Shown here: one piece after another, positions 22,082 through 29,909 of the stretch
Numbering within the stretch: position 1 is the first letter of the stretch
Layout: the number at the start of each line of letters is the position of its first letter
From: an uncultured Lachnospiraceae bacterium
GTDB taxonomy: Bacteria; Bacillota; Clostridia; Lachnospirales; Lachnospiraceae
Reading direction: 5' to 3'
NCBI GenBank assembly: GCA_947632515.1
Contig: CANRPO010000020.1
Span: 1 to 62,898 of the forward strand
DNA: 62,898 nt
The notes under the pieces: model-generated
Seen by the model: only the letters and a program-made list of their open reading frames with translations
The model's database searches: none
Told to the model about the DNA's origin: nothing
Position numbers and translations under genes: made by a program

Positions 22082-22270
22082 GTGTACGACCTTGACGCTC
22101 TTGACGTGCAAATGAAAATCAAAAACCGCCTGATTGAAAAGTTTTGGAAAGAGCTTGCGGAGGAATACGGCGAGGACATATTGGAGATTGAAAAGCGGCT
22201 TTATCAGGAACAATGCGAAGTTGAGCCGATACCGTTCTATGAACAGTGCTGTTGTACGGGGGAGGAGTGA
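22082..22270 (+). CDS. Small acidic protein, unknown
   Basis: 62 residues from GTG 22082 behind GGGGGTGAG. Helical, acidic (NRLIEKFWKELAEEYGEDIL), with a CysCysCys triplet near the end (YEQCCCTGEE). It directly precedes the methyltransferase gene. Confidence 0.55.
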   Translation: MYDLDALDVQMKIKNRLIEKFWKELAEEYGEDILEIEKRLYQEQCEVEPIPFYEQCCCTGEE

Positions 22271-22275
22271 GACAA

Positions 22276-22989
22276 ATGGCAGAGAGTTTAGCGTACTGTT
22301 GCGACTGTATGGAGGCTATGCGGCAAATGCAGGATAAGGCGTTTACACTTGCGGTTTGCGACCCGCCATACGGGCGAAAAGAACACGGTGGAAAATGCCG
22401 GAGTGGGTATGTCCTACAAAAGAACGGAAATCGCCTGTATGTTTCCGATGGTGGCTACGAGCGTAAAGAATGGGATAATGCCATTCCGCCGCACGAATAC
22501 TTTAAAGAGCTATTCAGAGTTTCAAAAAATCAAATCATTTGGGGTTGCAATTATTTTGTAGGTGAAATTTTTGGAGCAGGTCGCATTGTTTGGGACAAAT
22601 GCAACGGAGCTTCAGACCAATCCGACTGTGAGATAGCGTACAACTCCATGACAGACCGGGTGGACTTATTTCGTTTCATGTGGTCAGGAATGATGCAAGG
22701 GAAAAGCGTATCTGAAGGTCACGTCATGCAGGGGAACAAGGCGCTGAACGAAAAGCGCATACACCCCACACAGAAGCCCGTCGCCCTCTACCGATGGATA
22801 TTCCAGCACTACGCAAAACCGGGTGACAAGATACTGGATACCCACCTTGGGAGCGGTTCAAGCCGTATAGCGGCGTATGACGCGGGGCTGGATTTTGTGG
22901 GCTTTGAAATCGACAAGGATTACTTCGACAAGCAGGAGGAACGGTTTCAAGCGCACACGGCGCAGATGAGTTTGTTTGTTGGAGGGTGA
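22276..22989 (+). CDS. Site-specific DNA methyltransferase (N6A/N4C, beta-type order)
   Basis: 237 residues with catalytic motif IV CDPPYGRK near residue 32, HPTQKPVALYRWI, and AdoMet motif I DTHLGSGSSRIAA near the C-terminus: the beta-class order, as in small phage enzymes. It probably methylates phage DNA at a short site to evade restriction. No nuclease partner is adjacent, so it is an orphan methylase. Confidence 0.9.
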   Translation: MAESLAYCCDCMEAMRQMQDKAFTLAVCDPPYGRKEHGGKCRSGYVLQKNGNRLYVSDGGYERKEWDNAIPPHEYFKELFRVSKNQIIWGCNYFVGEIFGAGRIVWDKCNGASDQSDCEIAYNSMTDRVDLFRFMWSGMMQGKSVSEGHVMQGNKALNEKRIHPTQKPVALYRWIFQHYAKPGDKILDTHLGSGSSRIAAYDAGLDFVGFEIDKDYFDKQEERFQAHTAQMSLFVGG

Positions 22990-22993
22990 ACAC

Positions 22994-23347
22994 ATGAAAA
23001 TCTATGCTATCACAAAGGGCGAGTATTCGGATTACCACATTTGTGCGTTGACTGTGGATAAGGACAGAGCTAAAAAGCTCAAAGAGATGTTTTCAGAAGG
23101 TGGAAGAGAGGCAAACATCGAAGAATACGAGGACGGAGCTATTGAGACAATGGATTTGCGCTGGTGCGTTGACTTGGAGACGTTCGACGTAGTGGCAATC
23201 AACAAGAACTCTGCGTGGTGGGAATGTTGCGATGAGCTTGATTTTGCGTTCGGACGTGCGTATGTAAAGGCAAAGGATAAGGAACACGCCCGGAAGAAAG
23301 CGCAAGACATGATACCGCAATACTACGCAGAACGACAGGGATTGTGA
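22994..23347 (+). CDS. Unknown protein, related to 33836-34594
   Basis: 117 residues starting MKIYAITKGEYSDYHICALT. The opening is similar to the longer protein at 33836 (KIYVLITGEYSDWCIMGFT). Charged alpha/beta protein ending in AHARKK-type helices (DKEHARKKAQDMIPQYYAE). Function is unknown. Confidence 0.6.
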   Translation: MKIYAITKGEYSDYHICALTVDKDRAKKLKEMFSEGGREANIEEYEDGAIETMDLRWCVDLETFDVVAINKNSAWWECCDELDFAFGRAYVKAKDKEHARKKAQDMIPQYYAERQGL

Positions 23348-23356
23348 GGTGATAGA

Positions 23357-23602
23357 ATGGATGGGACAACGCCAAAGAAGGGTGACATCATAAAGAATTT
23401 GTGGGCGGGAGAAAACAATCCGCAGAAGTATTTGTTGTATATCGGGAAAAGCTCAATGCAAAGAAGCAAAACATATCGCTGTGTCTGTTATTCCGGCGAC
23501 AATGTGCATCTTTTGAGAGACGATGCACGAATTGAGATTGTCGGCCACATGGACGAATTTGACCGTTTTATAGAGGCCCTGAAAAAGCTGAAAGATATGT
23601 GA
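23357..23602 (+). CDS. Small protein, unknown
   Basis: 81 residues from ATG behind GAGGTGATAG. Beta-rich (KYLLYIGKSSMQRSKTYRCV), with a C-terminal helix (FDRFIEALKKLKDM). May be an SH3-like or DUF-type small fold. Function is unknown. Confidence 0.55.
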   Translation: MDGTTPKKGDIIKNLWAGENNPQKYLLYIGKSSMQRSKTYRCVCYSGDNVHLLRDDARIEIVGHMDEFDRFIEALKKLKDM

Positions 23603-23611
23603 GGTTAGACT

Positions 23612-23980
23612 ATGGGCGAGAAGTCAGACACGAATTTTACGCTATACATGGATAACGGCGAGGGTTACAAGCCTTTAGGAGAAATCAAAGAGGTTAGTTT
23701 TGATAGTGGGGAAGTGAAAGATGCCTATATGCCTCTTAACCTAACTGGCACCATGACGTTCACTTGCAAACCGAAGTGGCGTAGCAGAATAAAGACGTGG
23801 TGGATGCTTGTGGGAAGATGGCCCATAAAGCGACTGTTTTGCAAGCATCATTGGGTTATGCACCACATGATTGAGGAACACGAAGAAGCGGGCGGGCATT
23901 TTCGCTCTACATGGGCGTGTTATTGTCCGCGATGTGGAAAATGGAAGAATAGGAGGTATTCAAGATGGCAAGCAAAGTAA
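23612..23980 (+). CDS. Unknown protein with C-terminal CxxC
   Basis: 122 residues. N-terminal beta segment (YMDNGEGYKPLGEIKEVSFD) resembling the lead-in of phage structural repeats, then Trp/His/Arg-rich sequence (RIKTWWMLVGRWPIKRLFCK) and CYCPRCGKWKNRRY at the end. It overlaps the next gene by 16 bp. Confidence 0.5.
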   Translation: MGEKSDTNFTLYMDNGEGYKPLGEIKEVSFDSGEVKDAYMPLNLTGTMTFTCKPKWRSRIKTWWMLVGRWPIKRLFCKHHWVMHHMIEEHEEAGGHFRSTWACYCPRCGKWKNRRYSRWQAK

Positions 23981-24243
23981 AGTGCAATGCTTATAAGACA
24001 TGCCCCCTGAAACGGGCGACTGGTAACGACGTTCTTTTGTTCCAGAACGTAAACATTACGGAGGAGACAGAACGGGAAGTTGCAGAGTTGATAAAGAAGG
24101 GAGAAGGGTTCGCCCTGCGGGTTGCGACGGATGACGGCCCCGGATATGTCGGCCCTGCAATCGGCCACTGTGACCGGGAACATTGCGGATGGTGGGACGA
24201 GCAGAAAGGGCAGTGCGCTATTGTGACGATGGCGAATAGGTAA
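23965..24243 (+). CDS. Cys-containing early protein, unknown
   Basis: 92 residues with TAGGAGGTATTCAAG before ATG. Cys at CNAYKTCPL, GHCDREHCGWW and GQCAIVT may bind metal. Function is unknown. Confidence 0.55.
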   Translation: MASKVKCNAYKTCPLKRATGNDVLLFQNVNITEETEREVAELIKKGEGFALRVATDDGPGYVGPAIGHCDREHCGWWDEQKGQCAIVTMANR

Positions 24244-24258
24244 AGTGGGTGATGGCTT

Positions 24259-24387
24259 ATGTTTTACGGCTACCGCATAGAGGATCAGAAAGAGGGACAC
24301 GGCATCTGGCGATTGACAAGACAATATGCGCTCCGTGATGCTGACAGTACAGAAAGTGAGGTGACGGAAAATGGCAGAACGGATTAA
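24259..24387 (+). CDS. 42-residue protein
   Basis: Short ORF starting FYGYRIEDQKEGHGIWRLTR and ending SEVTENGRTD, behind GGGTGATGG. The stop overlaps the next gene by 17 bp. A weak call based on position and coding-like composition. Confidence 0.4.
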   Translation: MFYGYRIEDQKEGHGIWRLTRQYALRDADSTESEVTENGRTD

Positions 24388-24634
24388 GTTTTGGCTCAAC
24401 GGGTGCGATATTGCGTTTATCGCAGAAGCGCCGGAGGACATAACGCTGAAACAGCTTTTGAAACGGTGCGACAGAATACACCCTGACTGGTGCGCTTGCG
24501 GAATATGCAGTCTCGGAAATGGTGACGAAAGACAGGCGCAGATTGCAATCGACTATGACGGCATCAGAAAGACGGACGACACCGCCCCCTGCAAAATCGA
24601 GGCCGACGCCTCATGGCGGGACAGGGAAGATTGA
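24371..24634 (+). CDS. Small protein, unknown
   Basis: 87 residues from ATG behind GAGGTGACGG. RIKFWLNGCDIAFIAEAP, a helix with two Cys (DWCACGICSLGNGDE) and an acidic end. Last gene of the early operon before the AT-rich gap. Function is unknown. Confidence 0.55.
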   Translation: MAERIKFWLNGCDIAFIAEAPEDITLKQLLKRCDRIHPDWCACGICSLGNGDERQAQIAIDYDGIRKTDDTAPCKIEADASWRDRED

Positions 24635-24739
24635 AACAGGCTATATATAATTAATATAAATATATAATATACTATGCCATATATCCATGTAGTGTAGTGT
24701 AGTATATATACAAGATTATCTTACATAAGGGAGTGTATT
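24635..24739 (+). promoter_or_regulatory. AT-rich gap before terminase, probable late control region
   Basis: 105 bp, over 75 percent A+T, unlike the flanks. It contains TATATAAT-like runs and three tandem GTAGT units at about 24693-24707. A TTGAAA (24632-24637) with 17-bp spacing to ATATAA is a poor promoter. A promoter read by a phage factor (for example the sigma4/alpha-CTD protein) is an inference. Confidence 0.4.
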
Positions 24740-25342
24740 ATGAAGAAAGAACAGTTAGAGAAAGTAGTTACAGAAGCAGCTAAACGCTCTGATATTCAGT
24801 ACAGAGATGAAATGGGTGTTAGAGTACAGGCGTATAGACGCTTTAAGGAGGATATTGATTATCTCCCTATTGATGCCGACGAAATGGTTACTATGTTGGA
24901 GTTTGAGAAGAACAACTGTAAACGTCTTGGCAGACCTCCTGTATTCTCTTGTGTTGAAGAATTACAGGGAGCTATTGAGGCATTTTGGGATTATCTCATT
25001 ACTGCCAACAAGAACGGTAATGCGTTGATACCTGACATAGAGGGGTTAGCTTCTTTTCTTGGGATAAGCAGAGAGACGCTTAATGAGTGGGAGAGGTCAA
25101 ACTATCGAGGATTTTCTTCCACAATAAAAGCAACCAAGAATTCAATCGCTTCTTGCAAGAAACAGCTTGCTTTGAAGGGCAAAATCCCCACCATCGTGTT
25201 TGCTACGGACTTCAACAACAACCACGGCTACACGCAGAAGCAGGATATTCAGGTTACGCAACTCACCGACAAACTCGCTCCAGTCACCGACCCGGAGGAG
25301 CGCAGAAAGAGGATTGAGGCGGCTGTCGTGGAGGAGGAATAA
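24740..25342 (+). CDS. terS: Terminase small subunit (gp3-like)
   Basis: 200 residues. The central GRPPVFSCVEELQGAIEAFW, then DIEGLASFLGISRETLNEWE (HTH) and SIASCKKQLALKGKIPTIVF followed by FNNNHGYTQKQDI, is the layout of phage gp3-type small terminases. These bind packaging-site DNA and regulate the large subunit. Its partner lies 11.7 kb downstream at 37020, which is unusual; the two are normally adjacent. Confidence 0.85.
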   Translation: MKKEQLEKVVTEAAKRSDIQYRDEMGVRVQAYRRFKEDIDYLPIDADEMVTMLEFEKNNCKRLGRPPVFSCVEELQGAIEAFWDYLITANKNGNALIPDIEGLASFLGISRETLNEWERSNYRGFSSTIKATKNSIASCKKQLALKGKIPTIVFATDFNNNHGYTQKQDIQVTQLTDKLAPVTDPEERRKRIEAAVVEEE

Positions 25343-25635
25343 CCCCAAATCCGCACTTGCACCGCAACATTCAAACAGAAATGCCCCTGAGAGCGATTTA
25401 AAGGGGCCTACAAGCGATTTTGCGGGGCGGGGTGAAACGGACACCCGAAAAAGAAAACGGCGTGGAGGGGCCTTTAAATGCGCCTGAGAGGGTATGCAGA
25501 TTAAGCCCACGTCTACAATGCCCCTGAGACGCACGAGAACGGCCTTAGAAACGGATTTGCGGGCTGGGTAGTGTAAGCGGTCATGGCGCAGAAAAGCCCC
25601 TCACGGCGCATTGTGGAGCGTCGGAGGGGCAGAAG
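25343..25635. repeat. Non-coding gap with short repeats, possible packaging site
   Basis: No convincing gene. It holds three copies of ATGCCCCTGAGA or ATGCGCCTGAGA (25381, 25478, 25518), AGCGATTTTGCGGGGCGGGG-like and AACGGATTTGCGGGCTGGG-like blocks, and a GCCCCTC/GAGGGGC hairpin (25596-25630). Location next to terS fits a pac or cos site; that is inference. Confidence 0.4.
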
Positions 25636-25670
25636 AAAACCGCCTCGGAGTTTTCCGGGGCGGCGGTTTT
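25636..25670. terminator. Bidirectional terminator between convergent operons
   Basis: AAAACCGCC...GGCGGTTTT with an inner GGA/TCC pair. The T-runs on either strand allow it to end both the rightward terS transcript and the leftward module. Confidence 0.75.
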
Positions 25671-25682
25671 ATGGGCGGGAGG

Positions 25683-25889
25683 TTATGCAACTCTTGTAAT
25701 AACAAACTCGTACTTCCCACTTGATGCGGAGTACCCGGCTCGTTCGCGGCGTAACATAACGCCACAAAAGTCTTGTACCGCCTTTAGGCCAGAAAGCCTA
25801 ACGGGGGTCGCCGAATTAAGCGCGGCGGTGTAATCGTCAACCGTCTTTATGCCGCTTATGTCGATTTTCTTTACTTCGTAAATGCTCAT
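25683..25889 (-). CDS. Small protein of leftward module, unknown
   Basis: 68 residues from ATG 25889 behind AAAGGAG (the frame is open further). IYEVKKIDISGIKTVDDYTA and SGLKAVQDFCGVMLRRE. Last gene before the terminator. Function is unknown. Confidence 0.6.
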   Translation of the reverse strand: MSIYEVKKIDISGIKTVDDYTAALNSATPVRLSGLKAVQDFCGVMLRRERAGYSASSGKYEFVITRVA

Positions 25890-25902
25890 GTTTTTTCTCC
25901 TT

Positions 25903-26670
25903 TCAAGCTCTTTTGAATAGCCGTCCGAATATGGACGAAACGGATTTGGGGGAGTGGTCGAGCCACCAGTTGACACGGGCTTCTATTTGCTCGTCGGTAA
26001 AGAGGGGGATGCCGGTTCTTTTCTCCAGATCGTGACCCGGTTTGATGTAGTATGCCTCGCCGATTTTCAGGTTCTCGCAGCCGGACACGTCGATAATGTT
26101 TCGGGACTGCTGGGCGTTGGCGGTGTGGAGGCCGATGATGCTGTCAAAGTTGCATTTGATTTCAGACGGGATAATCTTTACAATGGGGTTTTGAGTACAC
26201 AAAACTATGTGAATACGGGCAGAACGGCCTCTTTGGGCTAAACGCTGGATAAGGGGCAGAACGGCCTTTTTTGCGGTGGTCATGAGGTCGGCGAACTCGT
26301 CAATAAGGATATAAACATCACCGCCGTCATACATACGAAGATGGTTTTTACTCATGTACCTATCACGGGACAACATGAGATTTACGGCGTAGGCAAGCGC
26401 AGAAACGGCTTCCTCCGGCTCTACCGCATATCTCAGCGTGTGCGGTAGTGGTGCGTATCTGTCAAGTTCGTGGCCCTTTAGGTCGATAAGGACAAATTGG
26501 ACACCGCCGGAGCAATCCACTGGGGGCCGCAGAAGGGCGTTATAAATCATGCCGTTAAGAAGGACGGATTTACCACTACCAGCGGCCCCGGCAATCATCA
26601 GGTGCTTTTGGTCGAGCAGATCGCGGTGAAAGGTGTAAACGGTGCGGTCAGGTGGTACGGGGTAGGCCAT
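25903..26670 (-). CDS. FtsK/SpoIIIE-like DNA translocase ATPase
   Basis: 255 residues, essentially a lone RecA-type motor: Walker A GAAGSGKS (28-35), Walker B VYILIDEFADLM, then RLAQRGRSARIHIVLCTQNP and SGCENLKIGEAYYIKPG. It has no membrane part and no gamma DNA-orienting domain, unlike the 700-plus-residue cell-division enzymes. Such short FtsK-like proteins occur in conjugative plasmids, ICEs and their relatives, often tied to replication initiation or transfer. ATG 26670 follows AAAGGGGG. Confidence 0.85.
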   Translation of the reverse strand: MAYPVPPDRTVYTFHRDLLDQKHLMIAGAAGSGKSVLLNGMIYNALLRPPVDCSGGVQFVLIDLKGHELDRYAPLPHTLRYAVEPEEAVSALAYAVNLMLSRDRYMSKNHLRMYDGGDVYILIDEFADLMTTAKKAVLPLIQRLAQRGRSARIHIVLCTQNPIVKIIPSEIKCNFDSIIGLHTANAQQSRNIIDVSGCENLKIGEAYYIKPGHDLEKRTGIPLFTDEQIEARVNWWLDHSPKSVSSIFGRLFKRA

Positions 26671-26684
26671 ACCGTGCGCCCCCT

Positions 26685-26882
26685 TTACGCCGTCAGAAGT
26701 CCGGCCCGGCGCATGGCGGTTTTTAACTCGCTGGCGGGCAGAACGGTTTCAATCTTCACGTTGTCGCCGTCTTTCCAGAACGTGAACGACTGGCCGGGGC
26801 GCAGCCGCTCAAAGTCCTCCGGGAAACGGGCAAAGCCCTTTTCCTTGACAGCTTTTTCGGCCTTTTCGTTGAAAATATACAT
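26685..26882 (-). CDS. Small protein, unknown
   Basis: 65 residues from ATG 26882 behind AGGAGG (11 upstream codons are open). EKAVKEKGFARFPEDFERLR then SFTFWKDGDNVKIETV: helix plus beta hairpin. It lies 14 bp before the FtsK-like gene and is probably co-transcribed. Confidence 0.6.
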   Translation of the reverse strand: MYIFNEKAEKAVKEKGFARFPEDFERLRPGQSFTFWKDGDNVKIETVLPASELKTAMRRAGLLTA

Positions 26883-27181
26883 GGTTATAGCCTCCTGTAT
26901 AATCTCCGCTCTCACTGTTGCGGGGCTCTCTGTTGGCCTTGCTGGGCTGGCCGGGCCTGTGGTGATGTCGGGACACTGCCCGCCGATAATCTGTTGTCTT
27001 GCAGGAGCTTCGGCCCTCCTGGGTGCGCCTTGTGGGTTCCGGCCTCCACGCGCTTCTATTCGCTATTCGTGCCGGTTTTATGCTCTGCCTCCCGTTGTTC
27101 GGGCTGTGTTCCAACCCCCGGCGGATGCCGGGACGCTCTGGGCTTGATGGACTGTTTAACGCCGCCCAGACGGCGGAAGGG
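26883..27181. other. GC-rich gap in leftward module
   Basis: 299 bp without a supported gene. It contains GGCCGGGCCTGTG (about 26962), which recurs in the gap near 27883, and GC palindromes such as CCCGGCATCCGCCGGGG on the minus strand. Similar spacers separate all genes of this module, unlike the overlapping phage genes on either side. Confidence 0.4.
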
Positions 27182-27517
27182 TCAAATTGTCACGGCCTCC
27201 AGTGCTTCTGCCAATTCGTAAAGCATGCCTTGAATGTCGTTAGCATCTTCTACAAGCTCGCGGATTGACGGGATGCCGCTCACGCCGTTCCGCCTTGCCT
27301 CTATCCACATTTCTATGTGTTCCTCAGGGTCAAAGTCTGCTGCATATTCGCGCACACTCTCCGCAAGAGCCGAAACGTCAATGCATACGATGAAGTCTTC
27401 CCCGGCAGGCGAATACTTTTCAATTTCGGCGCGCCCGTCGGCATAGTAGCCGCACACGCTCCAGTCAAGACTTTCCAGAACATTGATATACTTGTCATTG
27501 ATTTTACTGTTATTCAT
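27182..27517 (-). CDS. Acidic accessory protein, unknown
   Basis: 111 residues from ATG 27517 behind GGAGGATATAACA. WSVCGYYADGRAEIEKYSPA, then AADFDPEEHIEMWIEARRNG and DANDIQGMLYELAEALEAV. A protein type I associate with Firmicutes plasmids and ICEs; very acidic, as many anti-restriction proteins are, but no family is assigned. Confidence 0.65.
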   Translation of the reverse strand: MNNSKINDKYINVLESLDWSVCGYYADGRAEIEKYSPAGEDFIVCIDVSALAESVREYAADFDPEEHIEMWIEARRNGVSGIPSIRELVEDANDIQGMLYELAEALEAVTI

Positions 27518-27675
27518 TGTTATATCCTCCAATAGTTGTTTATATTTTGGCTTATCCAACCCCGCCCCGAAGGGCGGACGCTCTGCGCTGCTCTCTGCTG
27601 CGAGCTATACCCCGGAGCATGGACGTGGCCCAGGGCGTAAATAAAGACTCCCAGATCGGGAGGCTTGTGCTATGG

Positions 27676-27858
27676 TCAAATATTAACCGTGATCCAGCCG
27701 GGCTTTGCCGGAAGATCAAAGCTCTCTAACATCTCTTCCCCGTAGCGGTCCGGCATATCTCCGGCATCCCCGGAGTAGACCACCTTCCCGGCGTCAAGGC
27801 TGTATACCTCGATCATCGGTGTATCAATGCAAAGATCAACAAAGTCGTAAACTGTCAT
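27676..27858 (-). CDS. Small acidic protein, unknown
   Basis: 60 residues behind AGAAGGGAG. TVYDFVDLCIDTPMIEVYSL then VVYSGDAGDMPDRYGEEML. Short proteins of this kind accompany YodL-type ORFs of mobile elements. No function assigned. Confidence 0.6.
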   Translation of the reverse strand: MTVYDFVDLCIDTPMIEVYSLDAGKVVYSGDAGDMPDRYGEEMLESFDLPAKPGWITVNI

Positions 27859-27994
27859 TTTTGCTCCCTTCTCCCGGCGTGGCCGGGCCTGTGATTAATA
27901 TTAACATATTTAATGCGTCGCTGGAGTTTGTCACGTCCTCGGCCATTCCAAGCCGGATATATTCGCGGATTTCCCGCCGGGTCACTTTACGCAT
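27836..27994 (-). CDS. 52-residue protein
   Basis: Short leftward ORF with AAGGGAG 10 nt before ATG 27994. RKVTRREIREYIRLGMAEDV and SSDALNMLILITGP, a basic helical start. It overlaps the downstream gene by 23 bp and the upstream one by 8 bp. Confidence 0.5.
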   Translation of the reverse strand: MRKVTRREIREYIRLGMAEDVTNSSDALNMLILITGPATPGEGSKNDSLRLC

Positions 27995-28385
27995 TTTCAA
28001 TTTCTCCCTTCTTGAGTTCGCGGTAAATCAGATTTGTTAAAAGCCGCTCTGCGTCGCTCTCAGTGTAGCGAGCCTTTTCGCTGTCGGTCTCCTCCAGGAT
28101 CGCACCCAGGTCATCCACGGCGGACCGGTTGTAGTAATAACAGGTATCCAGCACGGACGGCAGACCGGCGGCCCAGTCGGCGAAGGCGGCGGACTCGATG
28201 CCGCCATAATAACGGCGGTCGGCTGCTGTGCTGTACTTCTCGGCGCGGAAGGCGTCCAGGATAAACGCGGCGATCTCCGGGAAGGTCTCCGGCTCGGTCT
28301 CCGGCTGGTAGTTGGTGGCGTCGAAGTTATCCACGATATAAGCGCGGATATTGGCGCGGGCCTGCTTGCTGTTGGTCTTAAGCAT
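27987..28385 (-). CDS. Accessory protein, unknown
   Basis: 132 residues from ATG 28385 behind GAGGAGG. ARANIRAYIVDNFDATNY, FPEIAAFILDAFRAEKY, FADWAAGLPSVLDTCYYYN and SDAERLLTNLIYRELKKGE. A helical protein common in Firmicutes mobile elements. Function is unknown to me. Confidence 0.65.
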   Translation of the reverse strand: MLKTNSKQARANIRAYIVDNFDATNYQPETEPETFPEIAAFILDAFRAEKYSTAADRRYYGGIESAAFADWAAGLPSVLDTCYYYNRSAVDDLGAILEETDSEKARYTESDAERLLTNLIYRELKKGEIENA

Positions 28386-28578
28386 TTTATTTTCCTCCTC
28401 TTGATTTTTGGAGGCTGGCCTTGTATAATGGGCCTTGCCTCGGTTTGGTTGTTTCGGCTGGGGCTTGCCTCGGTCCAGCGGTGACGCGCTGGCCGGGGCT
28501 TTCTTTTGCCCATGAGCGCCCGCCCATTTGGGCGGCTGGACTTGCACCAGCTACGCATATAGCGCAGGCCTTGTGGGT

Positions 28579-28764
28579 TTAGGCGGCTGTCTTGTCTATG
28601 ACTTTGAGCTTTGCACCGTCAGGGAGCGCCGCTTCTGCGTATATAAGGCCGGTGCGCTTGTCAGTCCATACTTGATATATTCTCTTGTCGCTTCCATGCT
28701 TGCGAATTATGAAGTCATAAGATGTGCTGCCCTTCTCTTTGCTGATTGTAACGTAATATGTCAT
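28579..28764 (-). CDS. Small protein, first gene of leftward module
   Basis: 61 residues behind AAAGGAGATACCACCA. TYYVTISKEKGSTSYDFIIR and RIYQVWTDKRTGLIYAEAAL: beta-rich. It lies just downstream of the leftward promoter at 28813-28840. The gap 28386-28578 behind it holds only GC hairpins such as CCGCCCA/TGGGCGG. Confidence 0.6.
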   Translation of the reverse strand: MTYYVTISKEKGSTSYDFIIRKHGSDKRIYQVWTDKRTGLIYAEAALPDGAKLKVIDKTAA

Positions 28765-28800
28765 TGGTGGTATCTCCTTTCGGTTTGTGGGGGTGTTCCC

Positions 28801-28840
28801 TTTACGATTATTATTATAACAGATTAATCGTAAATGTCAA
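28801..28840 (-). promoter_or_regulatory. Leftward promoter with TTTACGATTA operator
   Basis: Minus strand TTGACA (28840-28835), 16-bp spacer, TATAAT (28818-28813). TTTACGATTA and TAATCGTAAA form an inverted repeat bracketing the spacer and -10. The same box appears in the rightward promoter at 29091. Confidence 0.75.
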
Positions 28841-29090
28841 TAGGGAAATCAAGATTTTTCGTAATTTTTTTATGAGACGGCAAAACATACATTATAATAT
28901 AGCAAATCTGCGGCACGTTCCGGGAGCGGCCCAGCTCCACCCCTGGGGGATAGGCGGAGCCGGTTAGGCCCTTGGTTAGCCCTTTCCCCACAGAAAATCA
29001 CAAAAAAGCCTATTCTTAAATCGCCCACAAAATAAAAAAGGCCATATAGCCCCCTCACAAGAAAAATATAAAAATTTACGAAAAAAGATG

Positions 29091-29119
29091 TTGACATTTA
29101 CGGCAATTACGATTATAAT
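29091..29119 (+). promoter_or_regulatory. Rightward promoter of serine recombinase gene
   Basis: TTGACA (29091-29096), 17-bp spacer, TATAAT (29114-29119): full consensus. The spacer holds TTTACG and TTACGATTA, matching the operator of the divergent promoter, so one regulator may control both directions. The 28841-29090 stretch between them has no gene, only GC dyads near 28930-28960 and A/T-rich sequence. Confidence 0.8.
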
Positions 29120-29144
29120 AAATAGCAGATAGGGGGAGCGAATT

Positions 29145-29909
29145 ATGAAGAATGTAGTTGCATATTGCAGAGTGTCCACCGACGCACAAGCTGGTGATGA
29201 CAAGTACGGTATCGAAGCTCAAAAGCGCGTGATAATGGAATACTGCTCAAAGAACGATATGCAGATTTCCGGCTGGTACATCGACGAGGGCGAGAGCGGC
29301 GTCAAGGAGAACCGTCCGCAGCTTAACGCCCTTTTGTACGGTGAAGTTCAGAACCCGCCCGTTGAGGCTGTTATAGTCTACAAGAGCGACCGTATAGCCA
29401 GAGACATCAAACTGTACTTCTACTACATGATGTTGCTGGAAAAGAAGAAGATAGAGCTAATCAGCGCCACGGAGCCGATTGTCGATGATGGAACGGGGCT
29501 TGGGAATGTATATCGTTCTCTGATGCTGTTTGTAGCAGAGCAAGAGCGGGCGAACATAACCCGCCGGACAAGCGGCGGACGTGCAATCAAATCTTCCAAA
29601 GGCGGGTACTCTGGCGGCAGACCTCCGTATGGTTATAAGCCGGTGGACGGTGTTCTGACAATCATTCCGGCAGAGGCAGAGGTTGTCAGAAAAATTTTTG
29701 AAATGAAAAAAAGCGGCGCTACTTATCAACAGGTGTGCGACGCTTTGAATGAGGAAGGCAAGACGAACAGGAGCGGAACGAAGTTCAGCATTAGCACGGT
29801 GCAGACCATTCTTGCCAATGAGAACACCTATCGTGGAATGTATCGGTACGGTAAATCGGGCGAATGGGTCAAGGGTGTACATGAGCCGATTTTGAAGGAG
29901 GACGAGTGA
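29145..29909 (+). CDS. Serine recombinase, short form
   Basis: 254 residues: resolvase domain with nucleophile in YCRVSTDAQAG (Ser10), KSDRIARD, then a Recombinase domain (SGGRPPYGYKPVDGVLTIIP, ANENTYRGMYRYG). It stops before the zinc-ribbon and coiled-coil of true large serine integrases (usually 450 residues or more), so it is a truncated or mini form. It probably inserts, excises or inverts the accessory module. ATG follows AGGGGGAG under a consensus promoter. Confidence 0.85.
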   Translation: MKNVVAYCRVSTDAQAGDDKYGIEAQKRVIMEYCSKNDMQISGWYIDEGESGVKENRPQLNALLYGEVQNPPVEAVIVYKSDRIARDIKLYFYYMMLLEKKKIELISATEPIVDDGTGLGNVYRSLMLFVAEQERANITRRTSGGRAIKSSKGGYSGGRPPYGYKPVDGVLTIIPAEAEVVRKIFEMKKSGATYQQVCDALNEEGKTNRSGTKFSISTVQTILANENTYRGMYRYGKSGEWVKGVHEPILKEDE

